A model generated the notes under the pieces. It made no database searches and was not told the origin of the DNA. It was given only the letters and a program-made list of their open reading frames with translations. Shown here piece after piece: positions 25,728 through 34,852 of a stretch of 55,278 nucleotides of DNA. Location: NCBI GenBank assembly GCA_013289325.1, contig JABDAE010000003.1, positions 1 through 55,278 on the forward strand. Direction: 5' to 3'. The position numbers and the translations under genes were made by a program. The stretch is from Chlamydiota bacterium (GTDB lineage Bacteria > Chlamydiota > Chlamydiia > Chlamydiales > Parachlamydiaceae). Within the stretch, counting starts at the first letter, position 1. The number at the start of each line of letters is the position of its first letter.

Positions 25728-25788
25728 ATATTTGTTTAAAACAAGATTTTATCTACCTACAATTCTTAACTATAACATATAAATTATT

Positions 25789-26592
25789 TTATTTCCATGG
25801 GAAATCGCTATATCTTGTTTTGGCAAGCCTAAAATTTCCGGTGTTATCTGTATAGATGCCGCAATAGCTTCCATACCTATCTTTAGACTCACCATTTTCT
25901 TGCTTATTGATCTCTTGGTACAAGACGACGCTTCCTCGCCTTGAATTGAGCGGGTGTTCGCCAGGAGTTAAGTCATGTCCGATCATATTTTTAAGCTCAT
26001 CGCGAAATTGCCTTAAAAATATTTCGTAATCTTTTCGTATTTCATAATTGGGAGTGTCAACCAGCCGATTGATAAGATTTAGGAAAATGTTATTTTTGGG
26101 ATAAGTCGCTAAAAACCCTTGGAAAATATGGTCATATGCAGAGAGGACAGTATAAAAAACGTCTAACTTTTCGTGATCAAACATTTGACTTAAAGGAACA
26201 TCCGGCTTGATTTTGATATCGAAATAAACGCCTCCATGCACATATAAAACACAATATCGAAAGAGATCTGCCTTATGCGCGCCTAACACCAAAGAGTCAA
26301 ATTTGTTTAAAGTTTTCCTTTTAAAATGCCTGCTTATAAACTCTCTGCAGGCCGCGTCATCGTAAAATTTAATTTTATACTCAGGTGCCATCTCTCTTAG
26401 CAAATCCCAGACTTTAGTGGGGATTTTATGATAATCTTTGTATGTCAAATGCAATACGCGCGGTATTGTATGGAGATCTTCAACAGTAGCAAGCTGCAAC
26501 ACTTTCGGAGAGGCAAAGAGATACTGGGGAATCAAGGGTTGTAGACTGCTTAATGCAAAAAATGCGACGAGAAAACAGGATAGGTTTGTCAT
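25789..26592 (-). CDS. GT32-like glycosyltransferase with signal/anchor sequence
   Basis: The 267-residue protein resembles the OCH1/capsule-type glycosyltransferase family: IPRVLHLTYKDYHKIPTKVW, then APEYKIKFYDDAACREFI, LGAHKADLFRYCVLYVHGG and VYFDIKIKPDV. The metal-binding DxD appears as DIK, a variant I associate with some GT32-type members; it may change the metal dependence. Residues 1-28 (MTNLSCFLVAFFALSSLQPL) form a hydrophobic signal or anchor. The start is placed at ATG 26592 because AAGGA lies upstream; the longer frame from 26646 has no ribosome site and would bury the signal. It precedes the NspC-like gene by 61 bases on the same strand. Confidence 0.78.
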   Translation of the reverse strand: MTNLSCFLVAFFALSSLQPLIPQYLFASPKVLQLATVEDLHTIPRVLHLTYKDYHKIPTKVWDLLREMAPEYKIKFYDDAACREFISRHFKRKTLNKFDSLVLGAHKADLFRYCVLYVHGGVYFDIKIKPDVPLSQMFDHEKLDVFYTVLSAYDHIFQGFLATYPKNNIFLNLINRLVDTPNYEIRKDYEIFLRQFRDELKNMIGHDLTPGEHPLNSRRGSVVLYQEINKQENGESKDRYGSYCGIYTDNTGNFRLAKTRYSDFPWK

Positions 26593-26734
26593 GCTTTTAA
26601 TTCCTTTTTGAATTGCGTTCGATATATCACAAAGGCGTTTTTGCATTCTAGAAAAAATCTATTAAAAAAGAATTTGCGCAAATTGATTAAACATCATAGG
26701 ATGTGTATACCTAAATTCATTAAAGCTTTGATTT

Positions 26735-27427
26735 ATGCACTCTCACTTGTTTACAACGCTTACCTTATTATGTCTTGCAGCCTTAAGCTTGACAAGCTGC
26801 AGCCTTTTTGATCGCTACCCTTCAGAGTGCTATGGACCGGAATCGCAAAGCTTTAAGACTTCCGCCGAAGAGATAAGTAAGATGAGTGAAGTCATCGATT
26901 CATCTCCTGTGACAAGCGCTATACAAATCTTTTCCATAGAGATGGAGAAAAAGCATAAAGTCCATCTAGAACATGCTAAAACATTTTACGACGATGGGAT
27001 CAGCAAAATACAACTTGAATTTAGCAGCCAAAATATCATCGATCTATGTGAGGCGAGAAAATTAATCGTCGACATGACTGAAACCTTTTTAGCCAAGATC
27101 AACCGCAACCCCCTTATTTCAATGGATCTTAAAAACTATCCTTTCTCAGCTAATAGTCTTGAACTCTACATCACATTTGAAAGCTACTTTGGAAAATATA
27201 TCGATCCTAATTACATCCATTGGATATGCATGGAAGATAACTTAGTCGACTATTATCTGTTTGATCTAATCGATCCTTTGACTAACAAATGGAAGTCAAG
27301 ACACGAATCTTATCCCACAAGTCGCGAAATTGCAGTTTTTCAGCAAGAAGCTGAAAAGCAATATGAAGAGAGCAATCGCCCTAAAATCAATGTCTTTGGC
27401 GAGCAGCGCTACTATCCCAGTAAATAA
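26735..27427 (+). CDS. Hypothetical lipoprotein
   Basis: The 230-residue protein begins with a type II signal peptide: MHSHLFTTLTLLCLAALSL then the lipobox LTSC at about residues 19-22. The mature part is acidic and mixed helical with no repeats and no family I recognise (EISKMSEVIDSSPVTSAIQI, and a conserved-looking SYFGKYIDPNYIHWICMED). It is divergent from the glycosyltransferase gene and 63 bases upstream of the dehydratase-like gene. Confidence 0.75.
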   Translation: MHSHLFTTLTLLCLAALSLTSCSLFDRYPSECYGPESQSFKTSAEEISKMSEVIDSSPVTSAIQIFSIEMEKKHKVHLEHAKTFYDDGISKIQLEFSSQNIIDLCEARKLIVDMTETFLAKINRNPLISMDLKNYPFSANSLELYITFESYFGKYIDPNYIHWICMEDNLVDYYLFDLIDPLTNKWKSRHESYPTSREIAVFQQEAEKQYEESNRPKINVFGEQRYYPSK

Positions 27428-27490
27428 TTTTTTTATTGCTAATTAAAACTAATTTTTATAAGTTGGCTTTTTAAAAAAAAGGAGAAATAT

Positions 27491-29107
27491 ATGGTACAAG
27501 CTACGCTCAGCGCCCCTAAGTCTGTGAATGCTACAAAAAAAGAACACAAAAAGACGCTTGTTTTTGGAGGACTAAGTTCTGTTCACGATGATATATTTTT
27601 ATCGACCTTTTTATCTTTTGGGTATAAAGCTGAAAAAATGCCCACCCCTAATTTAGCGGACTTCCAAGCGGGCAAGGAGTTTGGAAATTACGGGCAGTGC
27701 AACCCGACTTATTTTACCTCAGGCAATCTCGTCAATTATCTAAAGAGCTTAGAAAAAAGGGGCCTTACGAAAGAAGAAATTGTAGATAATTACTTCTTCC
27801 TAGGAGCAACCTCTCCCTGCGGTCCCTGCCGTTTGGGGATGTATCAAGAAGAATATAAATTATCGACAACCAATGCGGGATTTGCAAATTTTAAAATTAA
27901 GGCCATTGGATTTGAAGATTCCGTTGGGGGTGCAGATAAGTGCGATGAAGACTTTAATCTCAATATCGACCTCATTTGCTGTATGATCCTCTCTATCTTA
28001 ATTGGAGATATTTTAGTTCAAGTTCGGTATCGCATCGCCCCTTATGAAAAAAATCCGGGTGAAACTCAAGAAGTATTAAAAAAATCCTTAAAATACATCA
28101 AAGAGGTGTTAGAATCCCCTAAAGAGATCCCTGCAGATCGCTCGCAGTGGTTTTCCATTTTCGGAGGCAAAGCAAAGCAGACCGTGTCCTACCTGGAAAA
28201 AATCTACCATTTTTTCCAAGGGGCTCACATGGAGCGTTTGACCGATGCCTTTGAGACCATTGGAAAGTGGTTTTCTGAAATTCAAATCGATCCCACCATT
28301 GTAAAACCGATCGTAAAAATATCTGGAGAATTCTGGGCTAAAACAACGGATGGCGATGGCAATTTCAATATGTATCGATTTTTAGAAGAGCAAGGTGCTG
28401 AAGTTTATCCAGATCCAATCAGCGTGCATCTATTTTTTCTGCTCCACGAAGCTAAAGAGAACAACGAAAAATATGGGATGTCCAGCGATAAAAAATCTTT
28501 TGAAATTAACATGTTTAATCAGTTTTTGCAAAAAGTAAAGCAGAAAAAAGATGGTTTATTGATAGCGGGAATCGAAAAATTATTAGCTAACGTTTTTGAT
28601 AAACTGAGAAGCCCATTTAGAAATTTTGTTCGCGATATCCCTGATTTTAATAAAATATTTGAATATGCCAGACCCTATTACAACACCGAGTTGCAAGGGG
28701 GCGAAGGGTGTATGGAAGTAGGTAAAAACATCTACTACCACCAAAAAAAATTAGTCCACATGGTTTTGTCCGTAAAACCTTTCGGTTGTATGCCATCCAC
28801 ACAAAGCGATGCTGTTCAAGGCGCTGTTCAAGGCGCTTATGGGGACATCCTTTTCCTTCCCATCGAAACATCTGGCGAAGGTGAGGTGAGCGCTTTATCA
28901 AGAGTGCAAATGATGCTCAGTGAAGCGAAAAAGAAAACAAAAAATGAGCTGGATAAAGTATTAAAAGATGCCGGAACAACTTTAGATAAGGTGAGCTCTG
29001 CCATCGAAAGTAAACTCGGGAAAAAAATCACCGCTGCATCTTTAAAAAATTATGACTCAAACCACGTTTCACAAGCCGCAAAATGGGTAAGTTTTAGCCA
29101 ACAATGA
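27491..29107 (+). CDS. 2-hydroxyacyl-CoA dehydratase subunit-like (COG3581-type) protein
   Basis: The 538-residue protein corresponds to the COG3581 part of the large 'acyl-CoA dehydratase activase-related' proteins. Candidate iron-sulphur ligands are the cysteines in NYGQCNPTYFTSGNLV, TSPCGPCRLGMYQEEY, GGEGCMEVGKNIYYH and KPFGCMPSTQSDAVQ; the C-terminal LPIETSGEGEVSALSRVQMM is typical. In many bacteria this part is fused behind the activator domains; here it is a separate gene, upstream, overlapping the activator gene by ATGA. AAAGGAG precedes the ATG. The substrate of this family is not established. It is an oxygen-sensitive chemistry, unusual for an intracellular bacterium. Confidence 0.82.
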   Translation: MVQATLSAPKSVNATKKEHKKTLVFGGLSSVHDDIFLSTFLSFGYKAEKMPTPNLADFQAGKEFGNYGQCNPTYFTSGNLVNYLKSLEKRGLTKEEIVDNYFFLGATSPCGPCRLGMYQEEYKLSTTNAGFANFKIKAIGFEDSVGGADKCDEDFNLNIDLICCMILSILIGDILVQVRYRIAPYEKNPGETQEVLKKSLKYIKEVLESPKEIPADRSQWFSIFGGKAKQTVSYLEKIYHFFQGAHMERLTDAFETIGKWFSEIQIDPTIVKPIVKISGEFWAKTTDGDGNFNMYRFLEEQGAEVYPDPISVHLFFLLHEAKENNEKYGMSSDKKSFEINMFNQFLQKVKQKKDGLLIAGIEKLLANVFDKLRSPFRNFVRDIPDFNKIFEYARPYYNTELQGGEGCMEVGKNIYYHQKKLVHMVLSVKPFGCMPSTQSDAVQGAVQGAYGDILFLPIETSGEGEVSALSRVQMMLSEAKKKTKNELDKVLKDAGTTLDKVSSAIESKLGKKITAASLKNYDSNHVSQAAKWVSFSQQ

Positions 29108-32100
29108 CAAATCGAAATAAATTAGCCCTATTTGCTCCTACACCAACAGCTGTGCCTGCCAAAAATAAGTTGGCCCTATTTGGGCAAACCATTAGCGCGG
29201 AAGCTCTTGGAGAAAACCTTGAAAAACTGGTATCTCCTGCAAAGGAAAAGCGATTATCGACAGGAGATGATCAGTATAAAGGGTATCAGTTTTTAGGGAT
29301 CGATGTCGGTTCTACCACAGTCAAAGCGTACTTGATGGATGACAATTTCAATTGTCTTTGGTGCGATTATCAGCCACATGAAACAAGGCAGCCTGAAAAA
29401 ACACTGGAATTTTTGGAACTCATTGAAAAACTTCCAGGGGTATCTAAGGATAACTTATTTTGTTTTATCACAGGCTCTGGTGGCGGAGTGCTTGCCTCGA
29501 TGATTGGCGCTCAGTTTGTTCAAGAAGTCAATGCCGTCTCTTTAGCAGTGAGAAGGTTATATCCTGAAATCCGCAGTGTCATTGAGCTAGGCGGTCAAGA
29601 TGCTAAAATCATCATTTACAAAGAAGACCCTAAAACAGGCTTAATAAGCACGATCCCCTCCATGAATGACAAATGCGCCTCGGGAACCGGCGCGACCATT
29701 GAAAAAATTGGCAAAAAAATTGGGATGCCCTTAAAGCAGCTAGCAGAAGCAGAGTACCTTCCCTACAGCAATGACCTTGTCCATATTGCCTCCAAGTGCG
29801 GGGTCTTTGCCGAAACAGATGTCATTGGACACTTAAAAGGGGGATTAAGCGAAAAAATTATTTTAGCAAGTGTCTTTGAATCGATTGTCACACAAAACCT
29901 CAATGTTTTAACAAGAGGCCATACGTTAAAGCCAAAAGTCCTTCTTTTAGGGGGCCCCAATAATTATCTCCCAGGACTTGTGGATGCTTGGAAAACAGGG
30001 ATTATCAAGATATGGAAAGAAAGAGGCGTATTTACAGCAGAGCAAATCAAGACATTAAACATCGATGAAGAAATCATTTTGCCAAAAAACGCGCAATACT
30101 TTGCCGCCATGGGATCTATTTTTTATGGAATGGATCATTTTGAAGAGCTAAAAGAAAAATCGCGCTATAAAGGCACCTTTGGACTTAACCACTATATCAC
30201 AGTTGGGCGCGAAGTGGAAAAGCAAAGCAAAGGGCAACAAGGGCTTTGGACCTCTGAAAAAGAGCTACAAGAGTTTAAAGATAAATACACTCCAGCGCCC
30301 TTCCACCCTCAGATACCAAAAAAGGGGGAGATTGTCTCCGGATTTTTAGGCATCGATGGGGGCTCCACATCTACAAAAGCCGTCTTGATCGATGCATCGG
30401 GTCAAATTCTTGCCAAATCTTACATCTTATCTGAAGGCAATCCCATTAAAGACACTATGGATTGCATAGGCGCAATAGAGCGCTTTGTGCAAGAGCATGG
30501 AGCGACCCTTGATGTGAAGGGATTAGGCACTACTGGCTATGCCAAAGACGTCCTTAAAGATGTTTTTGGCGGCGACGTCGGTCTAGTTGAGACCGTTGCA
30601 CATATGAGAGCAGCTCAACATTTTTACGGCGATATCGATGTCATTGTCGATGTCGGCGGACAAGATATTAAATTGATTTTCTTAGCGCACGGAAGGGTAA
30701 AAGATTTTAGATTAAATACCCAATGTTCGGCTGGAAATGGGTATTTCCTCCAATCGACTGCCGAAAGGTTTGGCGTAAAAGTCACAGATTTTGCAAGTGA
30801 AGCCTTTAAGGCTAAAAGCATGCCTTCTTTTGGATATGGTTGCGCCGTCTTCATGGAATCAGACATTGTGAATTTCCAAAAGGAAGGGTGGCGCAAAGAA
30901 GAAATTTTAGCAGGGCTTGCCAACGTGCTGCCAAAAAATATTTGGCTATACGTCAGTAAAATTCCGAATGTGACAAGTCTTGGCAAGCGCTTTATTTTGC
31001 AAGGAGGTACCCAGTACAACTTAGCAGCCGTCAAAGCGCAAGTCGACTTCTTACAGACGAGATTCCAAGAAAAAGGGGTAGTGGCAGACGTCTTCGTCCA
31101 TAAACACTGTGGAGAAGCCGGCGCAATCGGGGCTGCCCTAGAATCAGCTCAGCTTATAGCAAATGGCGCCACCACTCAATTTATTGGCTTAAGCAACGTA
31201 AAAGAGATTGAATACATTAAAACAAGCGATGAGCGCACAAGATGCAATTTCTGCAAAAATAATTGCCTAAGAACATTTATCGATGTCAAGATGCCCTCTA
31301 CAAAAAAACTTGACCCAAACCAATATCCATCCAAAGTAACAATCCCTGCAGGCTACCAAAGGGTCATTTCTGGGTTTTCCTGTATGAAAGGCACTGTTGA
31401 AAGTGCAGAACAAGCGGCAGCGATTAATAAAAAAATGACCAAAATGACGGGCGCCAATCCAAATTTAGTGGCTGAAATGGCCACATCCGTTTTTGAGTCG
31501 CCAGTAGTTGAGCCCGCCATTTTGCCCTATTCCGGATTAAAAAAGTTTTTTTATAAAAAGCACATCCAGAAAACTCTTGAAGCGCGAAATAAAAGGGGTC
31601 TCATAAAAATTGGGATGCCAAAAGTTTTGAATATGTACTCCCACGCCCCATTTTTCCTCGCCTATTTTCTCTCTTTGGGATTAAGTGAAGAAAATCTCAT
31701 TTTCTCCTCAGAAACAACACCAGAACTTGTGCAATCGGGACTGAAAAGAGGCTCTGTCGATCCATGCTTTCCTAGCAAGGTGTGTCTTGCGCATGTCAAT
31801 CAATTATTAATGGAAATTCACAAAAAGAATAAATTAGATTTCATCTTTTTTCCAATGGTCGACTCATTCCCAAGTCCTCTAAAATCAACTGTCGCAAGCA
31901 GAGCCTGTCCTACAGTGACAGGGTCTTCTGAAATGGTCAAAGCGGCTTATACAAAAGAGGAAGATCTATTTAAAAAGCATGGGACGAAATATTTCAATCC
32001 ATGGCTAAATTTGGACTGCTTTAGCAAATTAAAGGATCAGATGTTTACCTCAATGCATGAAGAGCTCATGCTAACTAAAGAGGAAAATGACCTAGCAGTC

Positions 32101-32661
32101 GAGCAAGGATTAAAGGCACTTAGTGAATTTCAAACCAAGATTGAAAATAGAAGCCAAGTTGTGATCGATGATTTAATTGCCAAAAAGAAAGTTGGGCTCG
32201 TGATGCTCGGGCGCCCCTATCACCACGACAAAGGACTCAATCACGAGATCTTACTCAAAATTCAAAGAATGGGATATCCCATTTTATCGATTTATTCGCT
32301 CCCCTACCATTCTCAAGCCACACAAGATCTATTTAAAGAGGATATTGAGGCTAAGATTATCGATCATCATTTAGAGATTAAAGATATTTGGACAAAATCG
32401 TATAGCGAAAACACAAATATCAAGCTATGGGCATCAAAATATGTCGCAAGGCACCCCAATCTCGTAGGGATTGAGTTATCGAGTTTTAAGTGTGGCCACG
32501 ACGCCCCAATTTACTCAAAAGTCGAAGAGCAATTTAGTAAGAAAAAGGCCTTATTTTTCACATTTAGAGACCTTGATGAAAATAATCCAAGTGGAAGCAT
32601 TAATGTGCGCCTTGAAACGATGAAGTATTTCCTCGATATTGAAGAACAAAAACTTAAGTAA
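29104..32661 (+). CDS. Acyl-CoA dehydratase activase with two BadF/BcrA ATPase domains plus DUF2229 region
   Basis: The protein is 1185 residues. Two ASKHA ATPase domains of the HgdC/BadF family are in tandem. The first has FLGIDVGSTTVKAYLMD, LGGQDAKIIIY and the cluster Cys in DKCASGTGATIEKIG, with a second Cys in ASKCGVFAETDVI. The second has FLGIDGGSTSTKAVLID, DVGGQDIKLIFL, TQCSAGNGYFLQ and GYGCAVFMESD. A Cys motif RCNFCKNNC follows at about residue 715. The rest is a DUF2229/COG3580-like part (SVDPCFPSKVCLAHVNQLL, then LVMLGRPYHHDKGLNHEIL). Such ATPases drive one electron into a dehydratase component, presumably the overlapping upstream protein. The system's substrate is unknown. Confidence 0.87.
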   Translation: MTNRNKLALFAPTPTAVPAKNKLALFGQTISAEALGENLEKLVSPAKEKRLSTGDDQYKGYQFLGIDVGSTTVKAYLMDDNFNCLWCDYQPHETRQPEKTLEFLELIEKLPGVSKDNLFCFITGSGGGVLASMIGAQFVQEVNAVSLAVRRLYPEIRSVIELGGQDAKIIIYKEDPKTGLISTIPSMNDKCASGTGATIEKIGKKIGMPLKQLAEAEYLPYSNDLVHIASKCGVFAETDVIGHLKGGLSEKIILASVFESIVTQNLNVLTRGHTLKPKVLLLGGPNNYLPGLVDAWKTGIIKIWKERGVFTAEQIKTLNIDEEIILPKNAQYFAAMGSIFYGMDHFEELKEKSRYKGTFGLNHYITVGREVEKQSKGQQGLWTSEKELQEFKDKYTPAPFHPQIPKKGEIVSGFLGIDGGSTSTKAVLIDASGQILAKSYILSEGNPIKDTMDCIGAIERFVQEHGATLDVKGLGTTGYAKDVLKDVFGGDVGLVETVAHMRAAQHFYGDIDVIVDVGGQDIKLIFLAHGRVKDFRLNTQCSAGNGYFLQSTAERFGVKVTDFASEAFKAKSMPSFGYGCAVFMESDIVNFQKEGWRKEEILAGLANVLPKNIWLYVSKIPNVTSLGKRFILQGGTQYNLAAVKAQVDFLQTRFQEKGVVADVFVHKHCGEAGAIGAALESAQLIANGATTQFIGLSNVKEIEYIKTSDERTRCNFCKNNCLRTFIDVKMPSTKKLDPNQYPSKVTIPAGYQRVISGFSCMKGTVESAEQAAAINKKMTKMTGANPNLVAEMATSVFESPVVEPAILPYSGLKKFFYKKHIQKTLEARNKRGLIKIGMPKVLNMYSHAPFFLAYFLSLGLSEENLIFSSETTPELVQSGLKRGSVDPCFPSKVCLAHVNQLLMEIHKKNKLDFIFFPMVDSFPSPLKSTVASRACPTVTGSSEMVKAAYTKEEDLFKKHGTKYFNPWLNLDCFSKLKDQMFTSMHEELMLTKEENDLAVEQGLKALSEFQTKIENRSQVVIDDLIAKKKVGLVMLGRPYHHDKGLNHEILLKIQRMGYPILSIYSLPYHSQATQDLFKEDIEAKIIDHHLEIKDIWTKSYSENTNIKLWASKYVARHPNLVGIELSSFKCGHDAPIYSKVEEQFSKKKALFFTFRDLDENNPSGSINVRLETMKYFLDIEEQKLK

Positions 32662-32674
32662 GATTTAGGTTAAA

Positions 32675-32836
32675 CCTAGAAACGGCAGTTGGAGACGGTA
32701 AATTGACGTAATCTTTTGAGCTATAATCGCTTCTGGCGGGGATCGCCTTCACCATTAGGGAATGTCGATCCCCGCCAGAAGCGATTCTAACTCAAAATCT
32801 TACATCACTTCGCCATCTCGAACTGCCGTTTCTAGG
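32675..32836. mobile_element. Palindromic MITE-like element, copy B (162 bp)
   Basis: It has the same terminal sequences as copies A and C (CCTAGAAACGGCAGTTGGAG at left, ACTGCCGTTTCTAGG at right) and the same loop CCTTCACCATTAGGGAATG. The 20-bp stem next to the loop is a different sequence that is perfectly self-complementary (AATCGCTTCTGGCGGGGATC and its reverse complement). A 5-bp target duplication TTAAA stands at 32670-32674 and 32837-32841. It lies between convergent genes; its right end carries the TAG stop of pgeF, although the empty site would also end that gene at the same codon. Confidence 0.92.
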
Positions 32837-33596
32837 TTAAAGCGCAAAAAGTGGCCTGGCGACCTGAAAGAGGGTCTCTTCTGTGCGAAAAGAAATCTTT
32901 TGCTTCGGCATAAGTATCAATTTGTGCAATCTCTATGTGGGATGGCTTGATGCCACAGGCTAAAAGCTGCCACCTGCTAATTTCCCAAAAGTCAAAAAAT
33001 TTAAACTTAATCTGAAAGTCCCAAAAAGGCTCAGGAAGCTCTTTCTTATAGTGAATGAATTCGGCATTCTTTGGGCCAAGACTTGGAGAAATGCAGACTA
33101 AAAGATCTGCCGGATTGGACCCGTACTCCCTTTGCATATGGACAATTGTCTCTTGATAAATATTTTGCACGCTTCCCCTCCACCCTGCATGCACATTGGC
33201 AATGGCTTTTTGGTTGGGATCGAAAAAAATTGCCGTCTGGCAATCGGCATGCGTCATTAACAGGGCAATATTTGGGTCATTGGTACTTAAGCCATCTGCC
33301 ACAAGTGTTTGGTGATCGATTCCGCTTAAGGATTGTCCATCAACCCTTTCTATGGTTTTGCCATGGACAAGCTGGCTTCTGATCGGCTTTGGTAACTTGA
33401 AAAGATTTTGCAATTTGCGCGTATTCTCTTCTACACAAAGCCTTTCTTGGGCACATGGAGGGCGCCCAAAGTTTAAGCTGCTATAAGTTCCTTGACTTAC
33501 TCCGCCATGACGCATTGTACACCCATGTATAAGAGGAAATCCTTGAAGCAAATCAAATTCTAGCCATTGAATATTGTCTTTTTCATTTTGTCTCAT
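32832..33596 (-). CDS. pgeF: Peptidoglycan editing factor / YfiH-YlmD multicopper-like purine nucleoside phosphorylase
   Basis: The 254-residue protein has the family signatures MRHGGVSQGTYSSLNFG, LVADGLSTNDPNIALLMTHA followed by DCQT, and NVHAGWRGSVQNIYQETI, with His/Cys metal ligands in THADC and VHAGWR, and ISPSLGPKNAEF. Members are variously described as laccase-domain oxidases, purine nucleoside phosphorylases and, in E. coli, as a factor correcting mis-incorporated residues in peptidoglycan precursors. ATGA overlap with rsmB upstream indicates the tail of the bufA-to-pgeF run. Confidence 0.9.
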   Translation of the reverse strand: MRQNEKDNIQWLEFDLLQGFPLIHGCTMRHGGVSQGTYSSLNFGRPPCAQERLCVEENTRKLQNLFKLPKPIRSQLVHGKTIERVDGQSLSGIDHQTLVADGLSTNDPNIALLMTHADCQTAIFFDPNQKAIANVHAGWRGSVQNIYQETIVHMQREYGSNPADLLVCISPSLGPKNAEFIHYKKELPEPFWDFQIKFKFFDFWEISRWQLLACGIKPSHIEIAQIDTYAEAKDFFSHRRDPLSGRQATFCALT

Positions 33597-34852
33597 TCAG
33601 CCTGCCTTTTAAGAAGGCACGCAAAGCCCCCATCCCACCCATCGCAATTGGGCAGGATCGTTTTCATCCATATATTTTTTAGCTGGTGGCGATTGCAGAT
33701 TTCGTGTACGAGAGCTTGATTTTCCTTTTTTAAAAGGCTGCACGTCATTAGCCAGATTTCACCTTTAGGTTTAAGCATTGTAACTGCCGCTTCAAGTAGG
33801 TTAAGTTGGGTTTTAAATAGCTCTTCTTGCGCTTTTTCGTGCAGCCGATGGCGCGCCTCTGGCCGCTTGTTGAGAACGCCGCTATTGCTGCACGGCACAT
33901 CTAAAATAATGAGGTCAAATTTTTCGTTTCCAAATTTGCCTTTTGAATAATCTTCTCCACGCCCTTCCGTCACCGCTACATTAAGTCCATACTTTGCGAT
34001 ATTTTCATTTAATTTCACTAATTTTTCTTTGGAAACGTCATTGGCAAATAAAATAGCGTTTGGGAATAGGTCGTGCGCTGCTAGCAACTTACCGCCAGGT
34101 GAGGCGCAAAGGTCTAAAATAGAAATGGGGGCTTGCCGAGAAAGATGCGTCACTTCGCTTAAATCGTTAAGAAGCAAGATAGGCGTTGCATTTTGGATAT
34201 AAAGATCGCTTGATTTTGTGATATCTGCTTTGCTATTTACAACCCCTGCCGATAATGATTTTTCAAAAAGATATGCGATATCGTTTAGATGTTGATTGCC
34301 ACGCACCCTCACCATCATTTTTGGCGCTATGTTGCCGGCTTTAAAAATGGCCTTTGCCTCTTCAAGGCCATAATCTGTCAAAATATCCTTTACAAACATT
34401 TCAGGATAAGAAAAATGAATTGATAGATCTTTGATTGAATTTCCTTCCGGTAAAGTAGTGTCGCAATCATTTAATCTTCTCATCAACGCATGTAAAAACT
34501 TGGCAAATGTGGGATGGCAATATTTTTTGGCTATCTCCATCGTTTCATTGGTAATGGCGTAAAGAGGCACTCTATCCATGAAAAGATGTTGATAAAGAGC
34601 TGTTTGTAAAAGGGCTTTTTCTTTTGCCTTTAAGGACAACTTCCCCTGGTGAGCCAGTTTCTTGGCGACATAATCTAGCGCAAAAGACATCCGACAAGCG
34701 CCAGCTGCTATCTCGTGCGCAAAGGCAAAGTCAAGTGATGAAAGAGGCGATTCTCTTTGCATACGCTCTAAAGCATGAATGATATATCCTTCACCTCTCA
34801 TAGAACTTAATAGGGCAAGATAAGCCCTAACTCTTGCATTTAAATTTAGCAT
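33593..34852 (-). CDS. rsmB: 16S rRNA m5C967 methyltransferase
   Basis: The 419-residue RNA methyltransferase has an N-terminal NusB-like helical domain (ARVRAYLALLSSMRGEGYII) and a C-terminal SAM domain: motif I ILDLCASPGGKLLAAHD, motif IV LDVPCSNSGVL with its Cys, and motif VI MTCSLLKKEN with the catalytic Cys. The start is ATG 34852, which overlaps the upstream stop as ATGCTAA; the frame extends to 34906, but that part would be read through the bufC-type gene. The methylated base is inferred from the family. Confidence 0.93.
   Translation of the reverse strand: MLNLNARVRAYLALLSSMRGEGYIIHALERMQRESPLSSLDFAFAHEIAAGACRMSFALDYVAKKLAHQGKLSLKAKEKALLQTALYQHLFMDRVPLYAITNETMEIAKKYCHPTFAKFLHALMRRLNDCDTTLPEGNSIKDLSIHFSYPEMFVKDILTDYGLEEAKAIFKAGNIAPKMMVRVRGNQHLNDIAYLFEKSLSAGVVNSKADITKSSDLYIQNATPILLLNDLSEVTHLSRQAPISILDLCASPGGKLLAAHDLFPNAILFANDVSKEKLVKLNENIAKYGLNVAVTEGRGEDYSKGKFGNEKFDLIILDVPCSNSGVLNKRPEARHRLHEKAQEELFKTQLNLLEAAVTMLKPKGEIWLMTCSLLKKENQALVHEICNRHQLKNIWMKTILPNCDGWDGGFACLLKRQAE

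Noticed and set aside
26593-26646. Longer N-terminus for the GT32-like protein
   Set aside because: No ribosome site precedes 26646 and the extension would put a polar stretch before the signal sequence.
33071-33382. Open frame antisense to pgeF
   Set aside because: It is a shadow of the well-supported pgeF coding frame, without recognisable domains or a ribosome site.
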